DNA of 64,000 nt from Ferrimonas marina (GTDB lineage Bacteria > Pseudomonadota > Gammaproteobacteria > Enterobacterales > Shewanellaceae), in the NCBI RefSeq assembly GCF_900129905.1, contig NZ_FQXG01000008.1:198152-262151 (forward strand), in the 5' to 3' direction. The notes under the pieces are model-generated. The model ran no database searches and had not been told where the DNA came from. It saw only the letters and a list, made by a program, of their open reading frames with translations. How positions within the stretch are numbered: the stretch's first letter is position 1; each line of letters begins with the position of its first letter. Positions 44,638 to 54,276 of the stretch are shown here, piece after piece. A program made the translations under genes and the position numbers.

Positions 44638-46173
44638 TTAAACCTTGAAACGTTCCAGCTCCCCGTCCAGCTGTTGACCCATCTGCTCCAGCGACTGGGC
44701 CGCCACCAGGTGGCTTTCATCCGCCTTCACCGTGGCCTCGGTCAGCTCGGCGATGGCCTGGACGTTGTGGTTGATCTCGTTGGACACCTGGCTTTGCTCT
44801 TCGGTGGCCGCGGCAATCTGGCTGTTGCGCTGCTCGATGGCGGTGATGGCGCCGACGATGCTGTCCAACGCCTGGTTGGCCTGGCTGGACTGGCTCTCCA
44901 GCTGCTGGAACTGATCCATCGAGCTGGCAGCGGCGTCAGTCACCTGGTTAACCCCGCTGTGGATGTTGTCGACGATGGCCTGGATCTCATCGGTGCTGGC
45001 CTGGGTCCGGTTGGCCAGGGCACGCACCTCATCGGCCACCACCGCAAAGCCACGGCCGTGCTCGCCGGCCCGGGCCGCCTCGATGGCCGCATTAAGAGCC
45101 AGCAGGTTGGTTTGGTCGGCGATGTTGCGGATCACCTCGAGGATGTTGCCCACCTCGGCACTGTGGCGTGCCAGCTCATCGGCGGTGTGAGCGGTCTGGT
45201 GCAGATCCGAGGAGAAGGTCTTCACCAGGGTGTGGGTGGACTGCACCGCACTGCGGCAGCTCTGCACCTCCTGGTGTGCCGCGACTGCCTCGTTGGCGGC
45301 GGATTGGGCGGACTGGGCCACCTCACCGGTGCTGGCCAGCATCTGGTTCATGGCACTGGCCACCGACTGGGTCTCCTGGTGCATCCGCTGGCCGGTTTGC
45401 TGGCTTTCGTGGGCGGTGACGGTCAGTCGGGCCGCGCTCTCACTGACGTTGTTTCCGATTGGCTTAAGCTGGGTGATCATGTCCGCCAGCTTGGCATTGA
45501 AGTGGTTGAAGCTGTTGCTGAAGCGGGCGATCTCATCCTGCCCGCTGTCATCCAGGCGGCGCTTCAGGTCGCCATCGCCGTCGGCGATCTCAGCCAGGGC
45601 GGCGTTGGCAGCGTTGAGCGGCTGGGTGATGGAGAAGTTCAGCAGCAGGAACAGGGCGGCCAGCGGCAGCGACAGCGCCAGCAGGAAGATGGCGTAGGTC
45701 TTCATGATCTCGCCCATTTGGCGGTCGATGCGGGCCACGTCGGTGGCCAAAATCAGGGTCTCACCACCGAGCTGACGGATGCTGAGCCAGCCTTCTCGGT
45801 TGGAGATCTCCTCCAGCGCCAGGTCCTGGTCGCGTCCGCTTTGCAGTGCTGCCTGCACCCGGTTGTGATCCAAGACTCCGCGCCAACTGGCCTGTTGGGC
45901 GTTACCCAGGTGCCACTGGCCATCGGCACTGAGCACATCCACCAGCTGATCGGACTGTTGCCAGGCGGTGTCGCCAGCGTCTTGCCACTGGATGCTACGC
46001 AGCAGGGTGCTCATCGCGGACACGGTCTGCTGGTGATGCTGGTTTTCGCTGTACAGCAGTTGCTGACGCTGCTCACTGAGTCCCAGGTAGGTGTAGGTCA
46101 GGGTGCCAAAGGCAGCCAGACCGAGCAGAAGCAGCAGGCGAAGCGAGATGGAGAGTTGGCGCAACACAGACAT
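44638..46173 (-). CDS. Methyl-accepting chemotaxis protein
   Basis: A transmembrane chemoreceptor of 511 residues. TM1 is at about 8-25, a periplasmic sensor region of about 135 residues follows, then TM2 at about 160-180, a HAMP domain ([22 protein letters not shown]) and the signalling hairpin. The hairpin tip is [20 protein letters not shown] then [20 protein letters not shown]. It would feed CheA/CheW and control flagellar rotation; the ligand is unknown because the sensor domain is not recognised. Confidence 0.93.
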   Translation of the reverse strand: MSVLRQLSISLRLLLLLGLAAFGTLTYTYLGLSEQRQQLLYSENQHHQQTVSAMSTLLRSIQWQDAGDTAWQQSDQLVDVLSADGQWHLGNAQQASWRGVLDHNRVQAALQSGRDQDLALEEISNREGWLSIRQLGGETLILATDVARIDRQMGEIMKTYAIFLLALSLPLAALFLLLNFSITQPLNAANAALAEIADGDGDLKRRLDDSGQDEIARFSNSFNHFNAKLADMITQLKPIGNNVSESAARLTVTAHESQQTGQRMHQETQSVASAMNQMLASTGEVAQSAQSAANEAVAAHQEVQSCRSAVQSTHTLVKTFSSDLHQTAHTADELARHSAEVGNILEVIRNIADQTNLLALNAAIEAARAGEHGRGFAVVADEVRALANRTQASTDEIQAIVDNIHSGVNQVTDAAASSMDQFQQLESQSSQANQALDSIVGAITAIEQRNSQIAAATEEQSQVSNEINHNVQAIAELTEATVKADESHLVAAQSLEQMGQQLDGELERFKV

Positions 46174-46246
46174 AACCGCGTCCTTGTCTTGTTTTTTTGT
46201 AACTGTTTTCAGCTAGTTTGCCTTCAGTTAGAACCGGGGCCAAGTA

Positions 46247-46274
46247 AAAAAGGCGACCCGAGGGCCGCCTTTAT
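46247..46274 (-). terminator. Terminator of cysK
   Basis: On the minus strand AAAGGCGGCCC, loop, GGGTCGCCTTTTTT: one mismatch in the stem, then six T. Confidence 0.8.
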
Positions 46275-46295
46275 TCAGAGGTTGAAAGGGATCAC

Positions 46296-47270
46296 TTACT
46301 GAACGTTTTCTTGATCACTAAACATCCCGGCGAACAGCACGGATGAGAGGTAACGCTCGGCAGCGGAAGGCAGTACCACCACAATGGTTTTGTCCTTCAG
46401 CTCGGGCTTGGCGGCGATCAACTTGTTGACGGCCACGACGGCAGCGCCGGAGCTGATGCCTGCCAGGATCCCTTCCTCTTCCATCAGACGGCGGGCCATG
46501 GCCACGGCGTCGTCGTTGCTGACGGTTACGGCCTGGTCAACCAGTTCCAGGTCCAGGTTGCCGGGGATAAAGCCGGCGCCGATACCCTGGATCTTGTGCG
46601 GACCCGGGGTCAGTTCCTGGCCAGCCAGGGCCTGACCGATCACCGGAGAGTCTTCCGGCTCCACCGCGACAGTGAGGACATCCTTACCCTTGGTGCCTTT
46701 GAGGTAGCGGGCGGTACCGGTGATGGTGCCACCGGTGCCGACACCGGCAACGAAGACGTCAACCTCACCATCGGTGTCGTTCCACACCTCGGGGCCGGTG
46801 GTCTGTTCGTGGATTGCCGGGTTGGCCGGGTTCTCAAACTGTTGCAGCAGCACGAACTTGTCCGGATCGCTGGCCAGGATCTCTTCGGCCTTGGCCACGG
46901 CGCCTTTCATCCCCTTGGCACCTTCGGTCAGCACCAGGTTGGCACCCAGCGCCTTGAGCAGCTTGCGGCGCTCCAGACTCATGGTGTTGGGCATGGTCAG
47001 GGTCAGGGCGTAGCCACGGGAAGCCGCGACGAAGGCCAGGGCGATGCCGGTGTTACCGGAGGTGGGCTCGATGATCTCTTTGCCCGGGCCCAGCAGGCCT
47101 TTTTTCTCGGCGTCCCAGATCATGTTGGCACCCAGGCGGCACTTTACGCTGAACGACGGGTTCCGTGCTTCCACCTTGGCCAGCACGTTGCTGCCTTCGG
47201 TTACGCGGTTGAGGCGTACCAGCGGGGTGTTACCGATGGAGAGGGAGTTGTCTTCGTAAATCTTTGCCAT
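46296..47270 (-). CDS. cysK: Cysteine synthase A (CysK)
   Basis: A PLP enzyme of 324 residues that makes L-cysteine from O-acetylserine and sulfide. The PLP Lys43 is in [11 protein letters not shown]; the substrate loop TSGNTG and the PLP phosphate loop [10 protein letters not shown] are intact. It forms the cysteine synthase complex with CysE (20.7 kb) and draws sulfate through CysZ (57.9 kb). It is divergent from a BshA-like gene. Confidence 0.96.
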   Translation of the reverse strand: MAKIYEDNSLSIGNTPLVRLNRVTEGSNVLAKVEARNPSFSVKCRLGANMIWDAEKKGLLGPGKEIIEPTSGNTGIALAFVAASRGYALTLTMPNTMSLERRKLLKALGANLVLTEGAKGMKGAVAKAEEILASDPDKFVLLQQFENPANPAIHEQTTGPEVWNDTDGEVDVFVAGVGTGGTITGTARYLKGTKGKDVLTVAVEPEDSPVIGQALAGQELTPGPHKIQGIGAGFIPGNLDLELVDQAVTVSNDDAVAMARRLMEEEGILAGISSGAAVVAVNKLIAAKPELKDKTIVVVLPSAAERYLSSVLFAGMFSDQENVQ

Positions 47271-47632
47271 GGTTTGCTTTCCTGCAGTTTTCGGAAGGGG
47301 CGGTCAGTTACCCAGATGACCATAGCTTATCCCTTGACGAAGCGGGCGGAAGTGACGCTTGGTTATGCCTTATGCTCAAACGTAATTACCAGTAAACATT
47401 AAGTTATTTTGCTTTTGGCTCAAATGGCGGTTTGACCCTGTTGCAGCGCTACCCAGGCCGTTTTGGCGCTGACCTGCCTTATGTAACACCCTGTTATCTT
47501 TAACCATCTTTTCTTGGACTACTATTAATGGCGGTCGAGTTCGGTGTCCCTGGCGGTGGGCCGGCACGGGCTGCGTGAACGACGGGTTCAGCGGGCGCAG
47601 CGTTGAGGGAACAACACAGAAGGCGCACCCTT
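47271..47632. other. Divergent control region cysK / bshA-like
   Basis: There is no ORF in this 362-bp gap. A candidate plus-strand promoter is TTAACC (47500-47505), 17 bp, TATTAA (47523-47528), followed by a leader of about 95 nt. I could not pick out a clear cysK promoter or a CysB site. Confidence 0.4.
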
Positions 47633-48793
47633 ATGCGTATAGGAATAGTCTGTCACCCAAGCATTGGTGGCTCGGGGTTGGTGGCCACCCAGTTGGCCAT
47701 GGGGCTGGCGCAGCGCGGGCACCAGGTCCACGTCATCTCCCGGGAGCGGCCCTTTAAGCTGGATCCCGCCACCCCCAACCTCATGTTCCACCCGGTGGAC
47801 CCGGTGCATTATCCGCTGTTCTCCGATCCCCTCTACACCTACACCCTCACCGCCAAGATCCTTGAGGTGATGACCGAGCATCAATTGGATGTGGTGCACG
47901 CCCACTACAGCATCCCCCACAGTCTCAGCGCCATCCTGGCCAGCGCCATCGCGCCCCGGGGGATCCCGGTGATCACCACCATCCATGGCACCGATGTCAC
48001 CGTGATTGGCCAGGATAAGGGGCTCTACGCCCTCAACCTGCACAGCATGAATCAAAGCACCCGGCTGACCACCGTCTCCCATTACCAGCGCGATTATGTG
48101 CTGGAGCATTTTCCGTTGGAGCGGCCGCTGGAGGTGATCCACAACTTCATCGATCTTGAGGTCTTTTCCCCGGCTCACGCCAGCCTGACCCTGCGACGGG
48201 AGCTGGCAGCGGACGATGAGAAGATCGTCATGCACGTCTCCAATTTCCGCCCCATCAAGAACAGTGACGCAGTGCTGTCGGCGTTCTATCAGCTGACCGC
48301 GCGGGTTAAGGCCCGGTTGGTGTTGCTCGGCACCGGGCCGGACATCGACATGATCAAGATGCGCTGTCGGGATCTGAACCTGCTGGAACAGGTGACCTTC
48401 CTCGGCGACGTCACTCATGTCGAGCAGTACCTGCCGGTGGCCGACTGCGTGATCCAGCCCAGCTACCGCGAATCCTTTGGCATGGTGCTGCTGGAGGCGA
48501 TGGCCTGCGCCGTGCCGACGGTGAGCAGCAACGTTGATGGCATCACCGAGGTGGTGGAGCACGGTGTCACCGGCTTTGTCGCCGATACCGACGATGTACA
48601 GGCCCTGGCGGCCTACATGGAGACTCTGCTCAGCTGCGATGCCACTGCCCGGGCCATGGGCCAGGCCGGCCGTGAGCGGGCGGCCAGGCTGTTCAGCCCA
48701 CAGCGGCAGTTGAGTGCCTACCTGGCCTGCTACCGGCGGGCCATCCATGCCCACCACGGCATGCAATCGGTGCCCCGGGAGCAGCAAGGATGA
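47633..48793 (+). CDS. BshA-like glycosyltransferase (GT4)
   Basis: A GT-B retaining glycosyltransferase of 386 residues that closely resembles BshA, the enzyme joining N-acetylglucosamine from UDP-GlcNAc to L-malate in bacillithiol synthesis. Shared signatures are IVCHPSIGGSG at the N-terminus, VVHAHYSIPHS, TTIHGTDVTVIG, IHNFIDLEVF, HVSNFRPIKN and ESFGMVLLEAMACAVP. Bacillithiol is not typical of Gammaproteobacteria, so another acceptor is possible. ATG 47633 fits the BshA N-terminus. It overlaps the next gene by ATGA. Confidence 0.72.
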   Translation: MRIGIVCHPSIGGSGLVATQLAMGLAQRGHQVHVISRERPFKLDPATPNLMFHPVDPVHYPLFSDPLYTYTLTAKILEVMTEHQLDVVHAHYSIPHSLSAILASAIAPRGIPVITTIHGTDVTVIGQDKGLYALNLHSMNQSTRLTTVSHYQRDYVLEHFPLERPLEVIHNFIDLEVFSPAHASLTLRRELAADDEKIVMHVSNFRPIKNSDAVLSAFYQLTARVKARLVLLGTGPDIDMIKMRCRDLNLLEQVTFLGDVTHVEQYLPVADCVIQPSYRESFGMVLLEAMACAVPTVSSNVDGITEVVEHGVTGFVADTDDVQALAAYMETLLSCDATARAMGQAGRERAARLFSPQRQLSAYLACYRRAIHAHHGMQSVPREQQG

Positions 48794-50982
48794 GTGAAAA
48801 GGCGGTGGCGGCGGACCCGCCGGCGGAGGAGAAGAAGCTCAGCATGTCGACCCTGGTGCTGATCGCCTTCGGTGCCGGGATCGTCGCAGGGCTGTTCTTC
48901 GGCGAGATGCTGGCCTGGATGTCGGTGATTGGCGATGCCTTTATCAAGCTGCTGCAGATGACCATCATCCCGTACATCATGGTGTCGCTGATCTCCAGCC
49001 TGGGCAGCCTCAGCTACGCCCAGGCCCGCAGCTTGGGGCTCAACGTTGGCAAGCTGATGCTGGTGATCTGGGTGCTGGGCATCGTGGTGATGTACCTGAT
49101 CAAGTTCACCTTTCCCGAATGGGTGGCGGGGGAGTTCTTCAGCCTGACTGCGCTGCAGGACCCGAAGAGCGTCAACCTGCTGGATCTCTACATCCCGGCC
49201 AACCCCTTCTTCTCCCTCTCCAACAGCTACATCCCCGCCATCGTATTGTTCTGCGTAGCCACCGGTCTGGCGCTGATCTCCATCGACAACAAGGAGTCGC
49301 TGATCACCCCGTTGGAGCTGCTGGGGGTGGCCTTTAACAAGGTCACCCAGTACATCGTTAACCTGATGCCGCTGGGGATCTTCGCCATGACCGCCGCCAC
49401 CGCCGGTACCATGGAGATCGACGAGTTTCAGAAGCTGCAGGTGTACTTTGCTGCCCACATCGTGATGACCATCGTTCTCACTTACTGGGTATTGCCGGCC
49501 ATCGTCGCGGTGATCACCCCCTTCTCCTACCGCGACATCAGCGGCATCGCCAAGGATGCGCTGATCACCGCCTTCGCCGCCGGCAACATCTTCATCATAT
49601 TGCCGCTGCTGATCGAGCACACCAAGGAGCTGTTTCATAAGTACAAGATCGGTGACAAGGAGACCGATGACTACGCCAATGTGATCATCCCGGTGGTGTT
49701 CAGCTTCCCCAACCTGGGTAAGCTGCTGACTATCGTTTTCGTGCTGTTCGCCGCCTGGTTCTCCGGCATGGAGATGGATTTCATCACCTACCTGCCGATG
49801 GCGATCAACGGCCTGATCAGCCTGTTTGGCAGCGTCTACCTCACCATCCCCATGCTGCTCGATTCGCTGGAGCTCTCCTCTGATCTGTTCCAGCTCTACG
49901 TGGTGTCCAGTCTGTTCACCAGCCGCTTTACCTCGCTGCTCGCGGCGATGAACCTGTTCGTGCTGGCGGTGGGGGGCACCGCGCTGTTGTCCGGCCGGGC
50001 CAAACTGAGCAAGACCAAGCTGATGTTCTACCTGGGCATGACCCCGGTGGTGATGGGCGGGATCCTGGTGGCCACGGCGCTGCTGCTTGGCAAGGTGGTG
50101 GACACCGAATACAAGATGGACCAGGTGGTGGTGCAGATGACCTCCTCAGAGGAACTGCCGGAGATCGTCACCCAGTACTCCTGGGGTGATGTCGAGGCGC
50201 TGCACGGCCCCCGCAGCATTGATGAGATCCGCGATGAGGGCATCCTGCGGGTGGGTTACAACCCGCGTCAGCTGCCGTTCTCCTACTACAACGCCAACGC
50301 CGAGCTGGTGGGCTTTGATGTGGAGCTGATGAAGCGCCTGGCCGCGGAGCTGGAGGTAAAGCTGGCCTTTATCCCCTACAAGGCGGACAACGTTCTGGAG
50401 CTGCTCAACACCGGCGAGGTGGACCTGGTGGTGTCCGGGCTGCAGATGACCACCTTCCGGCTTAAGTATGTGGGCTTCACCGATCCTGTGATGACCCTGC
50501 ACTACGCCTTTGTGGTGAAGGATTACCGCGCAGATGAGTTTGCTACCGATGAGCTGATCCGCGATGCCGGCCCCATCACCGTCGCCTCGGTGGGGGACTA
50601 CGAGATCATCCCTCAGCTGGAGCAGAAGTTTGAGAACCTCACCTTTGCCCGTATCCCCTCCGACCGGGTGTTCTTCGAGGACGATGGCGAGCAGTTCGAT
50701 GGCTTGCTCTTGAGCCTGGAGGCGGGCAAGACCTGGACCATCCTCTATCCGGAATACACCACCTTGTACAACCGCGAGGAGGTGAGGTCCTTCCCCGCCT
50801 CCTACGCCGTGGCCAAGCAGAACCTGTCATTGCAGCTGTTCCTCAACAGCTGGCTGGAGCTGCAGCGCTCCTCCGGCCACATCGATAAGCTCTACGACTA
50901 CTGGATCCTGGGCAAGAACGCCGAGCCCAAGAAGGCGCGCTGGTCGGTGATCAAGGACGTACTGCACTGGGTGGAGGAGTAG
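48790..50982 (+). CDS. Dicarboxylate/amino acid:cation symporter fused to a solute-binding domain
   Basis: A 730-residue fusion. Residues about 18-410 form a DAACS (SLC1-type) symporter with the LLQMTIIPYIMVSLISSLG segment and helical hairpins. An additional TM helix (about 412-433) then brings the chain to the periplasm. Residues about 472-720 form an SBP_bac_3 domain (ILRVGYNPRQLPFSYYNA, LVGFDVELMKRLA, VDLVVSGLQMT). Solute-binding domains usually serve ABC or TRAP systems, so a covalent link to a secondary symporter is unusual. It is coupled to the BshA-like gene. Confidence 0.85.
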   Translation: MSEKAVAADPPAEEKKLSMSTLVLIAFGAGIVAGLFFGEMLAWMSVIGDAFIKLLQMTIIPYIMVSLISSLGSLSYAQARSLGLNVGKLMLVIWVLGIVVMYLIKFTFPEWVAGEFFSLTALQDPKSVNLLDLYIPANPFFSLSNSYIPAIVLFCVATGLALISIDNKESLITPLELLGVAFNKVTQYIVNLMPLGIFAMTAATAGTMEIDEFQKLQVYFAAHIVMTIVLTYWVLPAIVAVITPFSYRDISGIAKDALITAFAAGNIFIILPLLIEHTKELFHKYKIGDKETDDYANVIIPVVFSFPNLGKLLTIVFVLFAAWFSGMEMDFITYLPMAINGLISLFGSVYLTIPMLLDSLELSSDLFQLYVVSSLFTSRFTSLLAAMNLFVLAVGGTALLSGRAKLSKTKLMFYLGMTPVVMGGILVATALLLGKVVDTEYKMDQVVVQMTSSEELPEIVTQYSWGDVEALHGPRSIDEIRDEGILRVGYNPRQLPFSYYNANAELVGFDVELMKRLAAELEVKLAFIPYKADNVLELLNTGEVDLVVSGLQMTTFRLKYVGFTDPVMTLHYAFVVKDYRADEFATDELIRDAGPITVASVGDYEIIPQLEQKFENLTFARIPSDRVFFEDDGEQFDGLLLSLEAGKTWTILYPEYTTLYNREEVRSFPASYAVAKQNLSLQLFLNSWLELQRSSGHIDKLYDYWILGKNAEPKKARWSVIKDVLHWVEE

Positions 50983-51016
50983 GAACATCGACAGGCCCAG
51001 CGCATCCGTTGCGACC

Positions 51017-51044
51017 AAAAAGCGCGAGCCCTGGCTCGCGCTTT
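51017..51044. terminator. Bidirectional terminator
   Basis: AAAGCGCGAGCC, loop CT, GGCTCGCGCTTT. It lies between the symporter fusion and the convergent carbonic anhydrase gene. Confidence 0.85.
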
Positions 51045-51072
51045 GTCGTTAGGGAGGGTGAGACAGCAGGGG

Positions 51073-51678
51073 TTACTCAGGTGCGGCTACTGGGATCAGC
51101 GCGCCGCTGCCACAATCGTAGACGTAGCCGTGCAGGGCGATCTCCTCCGGTACCATCGGGCTTTGCCGGATCCGACGGATATCGTCCTGCACCGCCTGGG
51201 CCGGGTCGTCAAAGGTCAGCCAGGGGACGAAGTGGCCCTCGTCGGTGCCGGAGTGATCCGCCGGGCAATGCCAGTGCTCGCCGTTGTGTTCGGCCGGTTG
51301 CAAACTGCGACTGAGCAGGCCCGCCATGGTGGGGCCATCAAAGGTGACCATGCCGCAATCGGTGTGGTGGATGATGAACCACTCCTTAGTGCCCAGTAGC
51401 TTGTAGGAGATCACCAGTGAGCGGATGGCGTCGTCACTGGCGCGTCCGCCGGCGTTGCGGATGACATGCGCATCCCCCTCGGCCAGTCCAGCGAACTGGG
51501 CCGGATCCAGCCGTGCGTCCATGCAGGTGAGGATGGCAAAGCGACGCGCCGGCGGCATCGCCAGGGCACCCTTGTCACCGAACTGTTGCTGGTATTCCTG
51601 GTTGGCGGCCAACACCTCGCCAACGGTGGTGCTGGACTCGAGTGGGGCGGTGGCCTCCTGGCTTTGGGTTTTGCTCAT
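51073..51678 (-). CDS. Beta-class carbonic anhydrase
   Basis: A zinc enzyme of 201 residues interconverting CO2 and bicarbonate. The zinc ligands are Cys of CMDARLD and His/Cys of HHTDCG, and the Asp-Arg dyad is in the same CMDAR. The insertion and length match the single-domain bacterial type. Start 51678 (Met-Ser-Lys-Thr-Gln) was preferred; 51693 adds five residues. Confidence 0.92.
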   Translation of the reverse strand: MSKTQSQEATAPLESSTTVGEVLAANQEYQQQFGDKGALAMPPARRFAILTCMDARLDPAQFAGLAEGDAHVIRNAGGRASDDAIRSLVISYKLLGTKEWFIIHHTDCGMVTFDGPTMAGLLSRSLQPAEHNGEHWHCPADHSGTDEGHFVPWLTFDDPAQAVQDDIRRIRQSPMVPEEIALHGYVYDCGSGALIPVAAPE

Positions 51679-51863
51679 GGGTCTGTTCTCCATCGGGGCT
51701 GATAATCTAACTCAATACGTTGATCTAAGAGACCAGATTGGTTCACAGATGGATCAGAGTCTGTTGATTTATAGCCAGATGGAATAAGTATCCTACGGGG
51801 AGGATCTGGAGGGGAGATAGCCCAGCTCGAGCCAACTGGACTACCTGATTCTGGAGGGGCGGG

Positions 51864-52316
51864 TTAGGCGAGTCGGGACTCCATCCGGCGCTGGTCAGCC
51901 CTGCGGTGGCTGACTTTCCAGCGTCGGGCAAACTCTGCTTGCTCTGTTTTGCTCTCCAGATAGGGGCAGTCCCTCTCTGGGATGCCGTCCATTCCTGCCT
52001 GCCAACCCTGGTCTGATGCCATGCGGTAGCCGATATAGAGCTCTTCGTTAAGTGGGCGTTTGGCGTGAGAGATGACGCGGCGAAACAGAGCCAGGCCCAG
52101 TAATACCGCCATCACCAATAGGGCGCAAAACAGTATCGTCATCGCGGCATTGTCCCTTCCAACATACACTGCCGCCATACCGCCCAGGGTGAAGCCGATA
52201 CTGCAGAGGCGGTCAAACTTTTTGTTGGCACCGATTTGCGAGCCCCGATAAAGGCGATCCAACCGGTGGTGCCTCTCAGCCAGCACAAAATACTTCTGTT
52301 GTTCCTCTGGTGTCAT
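51864..52316 (-). CDS. Membrane protein with C-terminal RMF-like domain (copy 1)
   Basis: A 150-residue protein. Residues 1-33 are a charged helix (MTPEEQQKYFVLAERHHRLDR), two TM helices follow (about 37-53 and 58-78), and the C-terminal part is cytoplasmic by inference. Residues 104-133 read GWQAGMDGIPERDCPY then Trp at 133. E. coli ribosome modulation factor has GYQAGIAGRSKEMCPY with identical Gly-to-Cys spacing and a Trp 15 residues past the Cys (16 here). It is a gapless paralogue of the gene at 53692. Start 52316 was set by alignment with that copy. Confidence 0.6.
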   Translation of the reverse strand: MTPEEQQKYFVLAERHHRLDRLYRGSQIGANKKFDRLCSIGFTLGGMAAVYVGRDNAAMTILFCALLVMAVLLGLALFRRVISHAKRPLNEELYIGYRMASDQGWQAGMDGIPERDCPYLESKTEQAEFARRWKVSHRRADQRRMESRLA

Positions 52317-52519
52317 TCCCTTGTCCTTGTGCGAATACGGCCAGGCCCAATTCAATGCCTGAATCACGGAGACAACTTGTATCACACTCGCTTGATTGCC
52401 CCAAGGAACCGAGTCTTTGGAGTTTTTACGCTGATGAAATCCTGCTCCAGCTCGAGAACGCCAGGGAAGCGTGACGGGGCACTTTCAGTTCACTCTGACC
52501 CGGCGTCCGCTGCCAATCT

Positions 52520-52783
52520 CTAACGATTGACCTGTGCCGCTGAGGCGTTTTGCTTGCGCAGGCGGTCAGTGACCTTGCCTGAAATAGCCCAAACCATGAC
52601 GCCACCCCAAGCGATGAACGAGAAACCCGCCGGGATACAGGCCAGAAGAATCAACCTGAAATGTTTGCGGTTAAATATCAGCGCCAGCATGGCAGGGAGA
52701 AACCACACCAATAGCATCGCCAATATCACTAATACAAAAAAGCCGCCATCCGCCTGCGCCCATACCTGACTCAATTGGTTCAT
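52520..52783 (-). CDS. Superinfection-immunity-family membrane protein
   Basis: An 87-residue protein with two TM helices (about 14-37 and 43-69). The pattern Phe-Leu-Pro-x-x-Leu-Ala-Leu-Ile-Phe, then Trp-Gly-Gly-Val-Met-Val-Trp-Ala-Ile-Ser, fits the T4 Imm-like superinfection immunity family that blocks phage DNA entry. Many chromosomal members are uncharacterised. It lies in an accessory island with an XRE regulator and RMF-like proteins. Confidence 0.55.
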   Translation of the reverse strand: MNQLSQVWAQADGGFFVLVILAMLLVWFLPAMLALIFNRKHFRLILLACIPAGFSFIAWGGVMVWAISGKVTDRLRKQNASAAQVNR

Positions 52784-52852
52784 TTTGATTCTCCTTACTG
52801 TTGGGTTAGGAGATGGGTCGGACGCTCGCTGAAAATGTCGATAAAGCTGGGC

Positions 52853-53308
52853 TCAAAGCTCGGGATCAAACCAGATCCCGTACTTATCCCCCTGCCACTT
52901 GAGCAACTCGAAAAAATAGGCATTCGAGAGCAAAACAATACCGCCAAACAGCGCCGTTTCATTGACCCATCCCAGAACAACGAAAAGAAAGCCAAACAGA
53001 TGGGAAAGCATGATGACTCGTTGTGTCGCGGCTCGATTGGGCTTGGCTGCCAGATAATTGAACGTGAACCAGGCCCTGACGAAAAAGGGCAGTTTTTTCC
53101 AGTTCTCACTGCCGCTGTCTATCGAAACCTTAGGTTGTGTCAACGTCTCCACCTCAACCTCCAACGCCGCTGCCAAACACCTCAGAGATTCGGTACTGGC
53201 TTTATGGCCACTCTCTATCCGTTGAATGGTTCGAACGCTCAACCCAGAGATCTGAGCTAACTGCTCCTGCGACAAATACCGACCAAGACGTAACTGCTTC
53301 AATACCAC
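52853..53308 (-). CDS. XRE-family regulator with membrane-spanning C-terminus
   Basis: A 151-residue protein. An N-terminal HTH_3 domain (about 5-58) contains LSQEQLAQISGLSVRTIQRIES. A linker and two hydrophobic helices (about 98-114 and 118-136) follow, so the regulator is probably membrane-tethered. GTG/ATG choice is uncertain; 53308 places the HTH at the usual distance. It is likely co-regulated with the immunity-like gene 69 bp downstream. Confidence 0.7.
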   Translation of the reverse strand: MVLKQLRLGRYLSQEQLAQISGLSVRTIQRIESGHKASTESLRCLAAALEVEVETLTQPKVSIDSGSENWKKLPFFVRAWFTFNYLAAKPNRAATQRVIMLSHLFGFLFVVLGWVNETALFGGIVLLSNAYFFELLKWQGDKYGIWFDPEL

Positions 53309-53691
53309 CGTGTGCTTCCTTTTCTGGTTCTAGACTGGCTCAATGCAAGGCCTGTCGGGCACGAATCCCACCCGACAGCACCCCGACAGTTCCCTGCCAG
53401 CAACCCGCCATGCCCAATTACCGCTGTCCTTTTTGGGTGTGCAATTCGGGCTGCTATCACTCGAGCGTACCGCAACCGCCCCGTTGAGTAACCAACCATT
53501 GAGCAGGGTGCCAGCATTGAGTCCTTTGACCAAGAGAGGGAACAAAGGGGGAGCAAAGGGGCCAGAGTGGCTTGAGCTCGATATTGACTGAATGCCTTCA
53601 AAGGGGTTGCTGCTGCTCAGTCACACAGGTAGCCTCACTGACCATTAACTGATTTTTCAATCTCTTAGGCATGCTAACAAGGTGGTAGGCA
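53309..53691. other. Intergenic spacer in the accessory island
   Basis: 383 bp with no credible gene between the XRE regulator and copy 2 of the RMF-like protein. It contains one copy of the dispersed GGGG(T/C)CA repeat at 53551-53579. The rest may hold promoters for both flanking genes. Confidence 0.4.
53551..53579 (+). repeat. Dispersed repeat, copy 1
   Basis: GCAAAGGGGCCAGAGTGG followed by CTTGAGCTC. Related copies are at 54242 and 55698; all three share CAAAGGGG(T/C)CA-(G/A)-GTGG in the same orientation. Confidence 0.55.
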
Positions 53692-54219
53692 ATGACCGAT
53701 GAACAACGCGAATACTACTTCGGCTTAGCCCGCGAAGTGAAACGCTTAGAGCGCAGGCAACATAGCTTCAGTACCCACTCCGGTGACGATGTCACTCGCT
53801 GGGGCCAGTTTGCCACCTCTTTGGGGAGCGGGATCGCAGCGCACCTGTTCAGTGGCAGCTTGCTGATTACCTTGGCCTGCATGGCAGTGACCTATATCGG
53901 CGTCGAGCTGGTGCTGTTTCTACTTAGAGCACAGGTTGAGAAGCAGGTCTCCCCACTTTATAAGCCCCTATACGAGGGCTACAGCCTGGCAGCTGACGAG
54001 GGAGAGCAAGCGAAACACGATGGATTGCCTGAATCCGCCTGCCCCTATATCGAGGATCATCCCGTGCAGGGCAAATTCGCCCGAGAATGGCTCGACAGCT
54101 ACCGCCAAACCCGAGCCACTGATGAGGAGGAGCGTGAGTACCAGGAGAGCATGGCAAGACTTCATGCAGCACTTGAGCAGCACCAGTTGGACAAGGGCAG
54201 CTCAATCGCGTTTAAGTGA
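53692..54219 (+). CDS. Membrane protein with C-terminal RMF-like domain (copy 2)
   Basis: A 175-residue paralogue of the 51864 gene. It has the same charged N-terminus (MTDEQREYYFGLAREVKRLER), a hydrophobic segment at about 38-79, then LYEGYSLAADEGEQAKHDG and ESACPY. Cys-Pro-Tyr falls at 117-119 and Trp at 133 in both copies. It has a longer Glu-rich tail (about 142-175) predicted helical. ATG follows GGTGGTAGGCA. The RMF resemblance suggests ribosome or RNA contact at the membrane, but function is unknown. Confidence 0.6.
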   Translation: MTDEQREYYFGLAREVKRLERRQHSFSTHSGDDVTRWGQFATSLGSGIAAHLFSGSLLITLACMAVTYIGVELVLFLLRAQVEKQVSPLYKPLYEGYSLAADEGEQAKHDGLPESACPYIEDHPVQGKFAREWLDSYRQTRATDEEEREYQESMARLHAALEQHQLDKGSSIAFK

Positions 54220-54241
54220 TGCGCCCTGACGGGTTGTGGGG

Positions 54242-54276
54242 AGAAGCAAAGGGGTCAAGGTGGAATGAAGTTCTTC
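54242..54276 (+). repeat. Dispersed repeat, copy 2
   Basis: AGCAAAGGGGTCAAGGTGG followed by AATGAAG, starting 22 bp after the stop of the RMF-like copy 2. Confidence 0.55.

Noticed and set aside
44674-46302. Plus-strand open frame of about 542 codons
   Set aside because: Antisense to the chemoreceptor gene; composition is the complement of its coiled-coil codons.
47588-48787. Minus-strand open frame of about 399 codons
   Set aside because: Antisense to the BshA-like gene, with no start context or family similarity.
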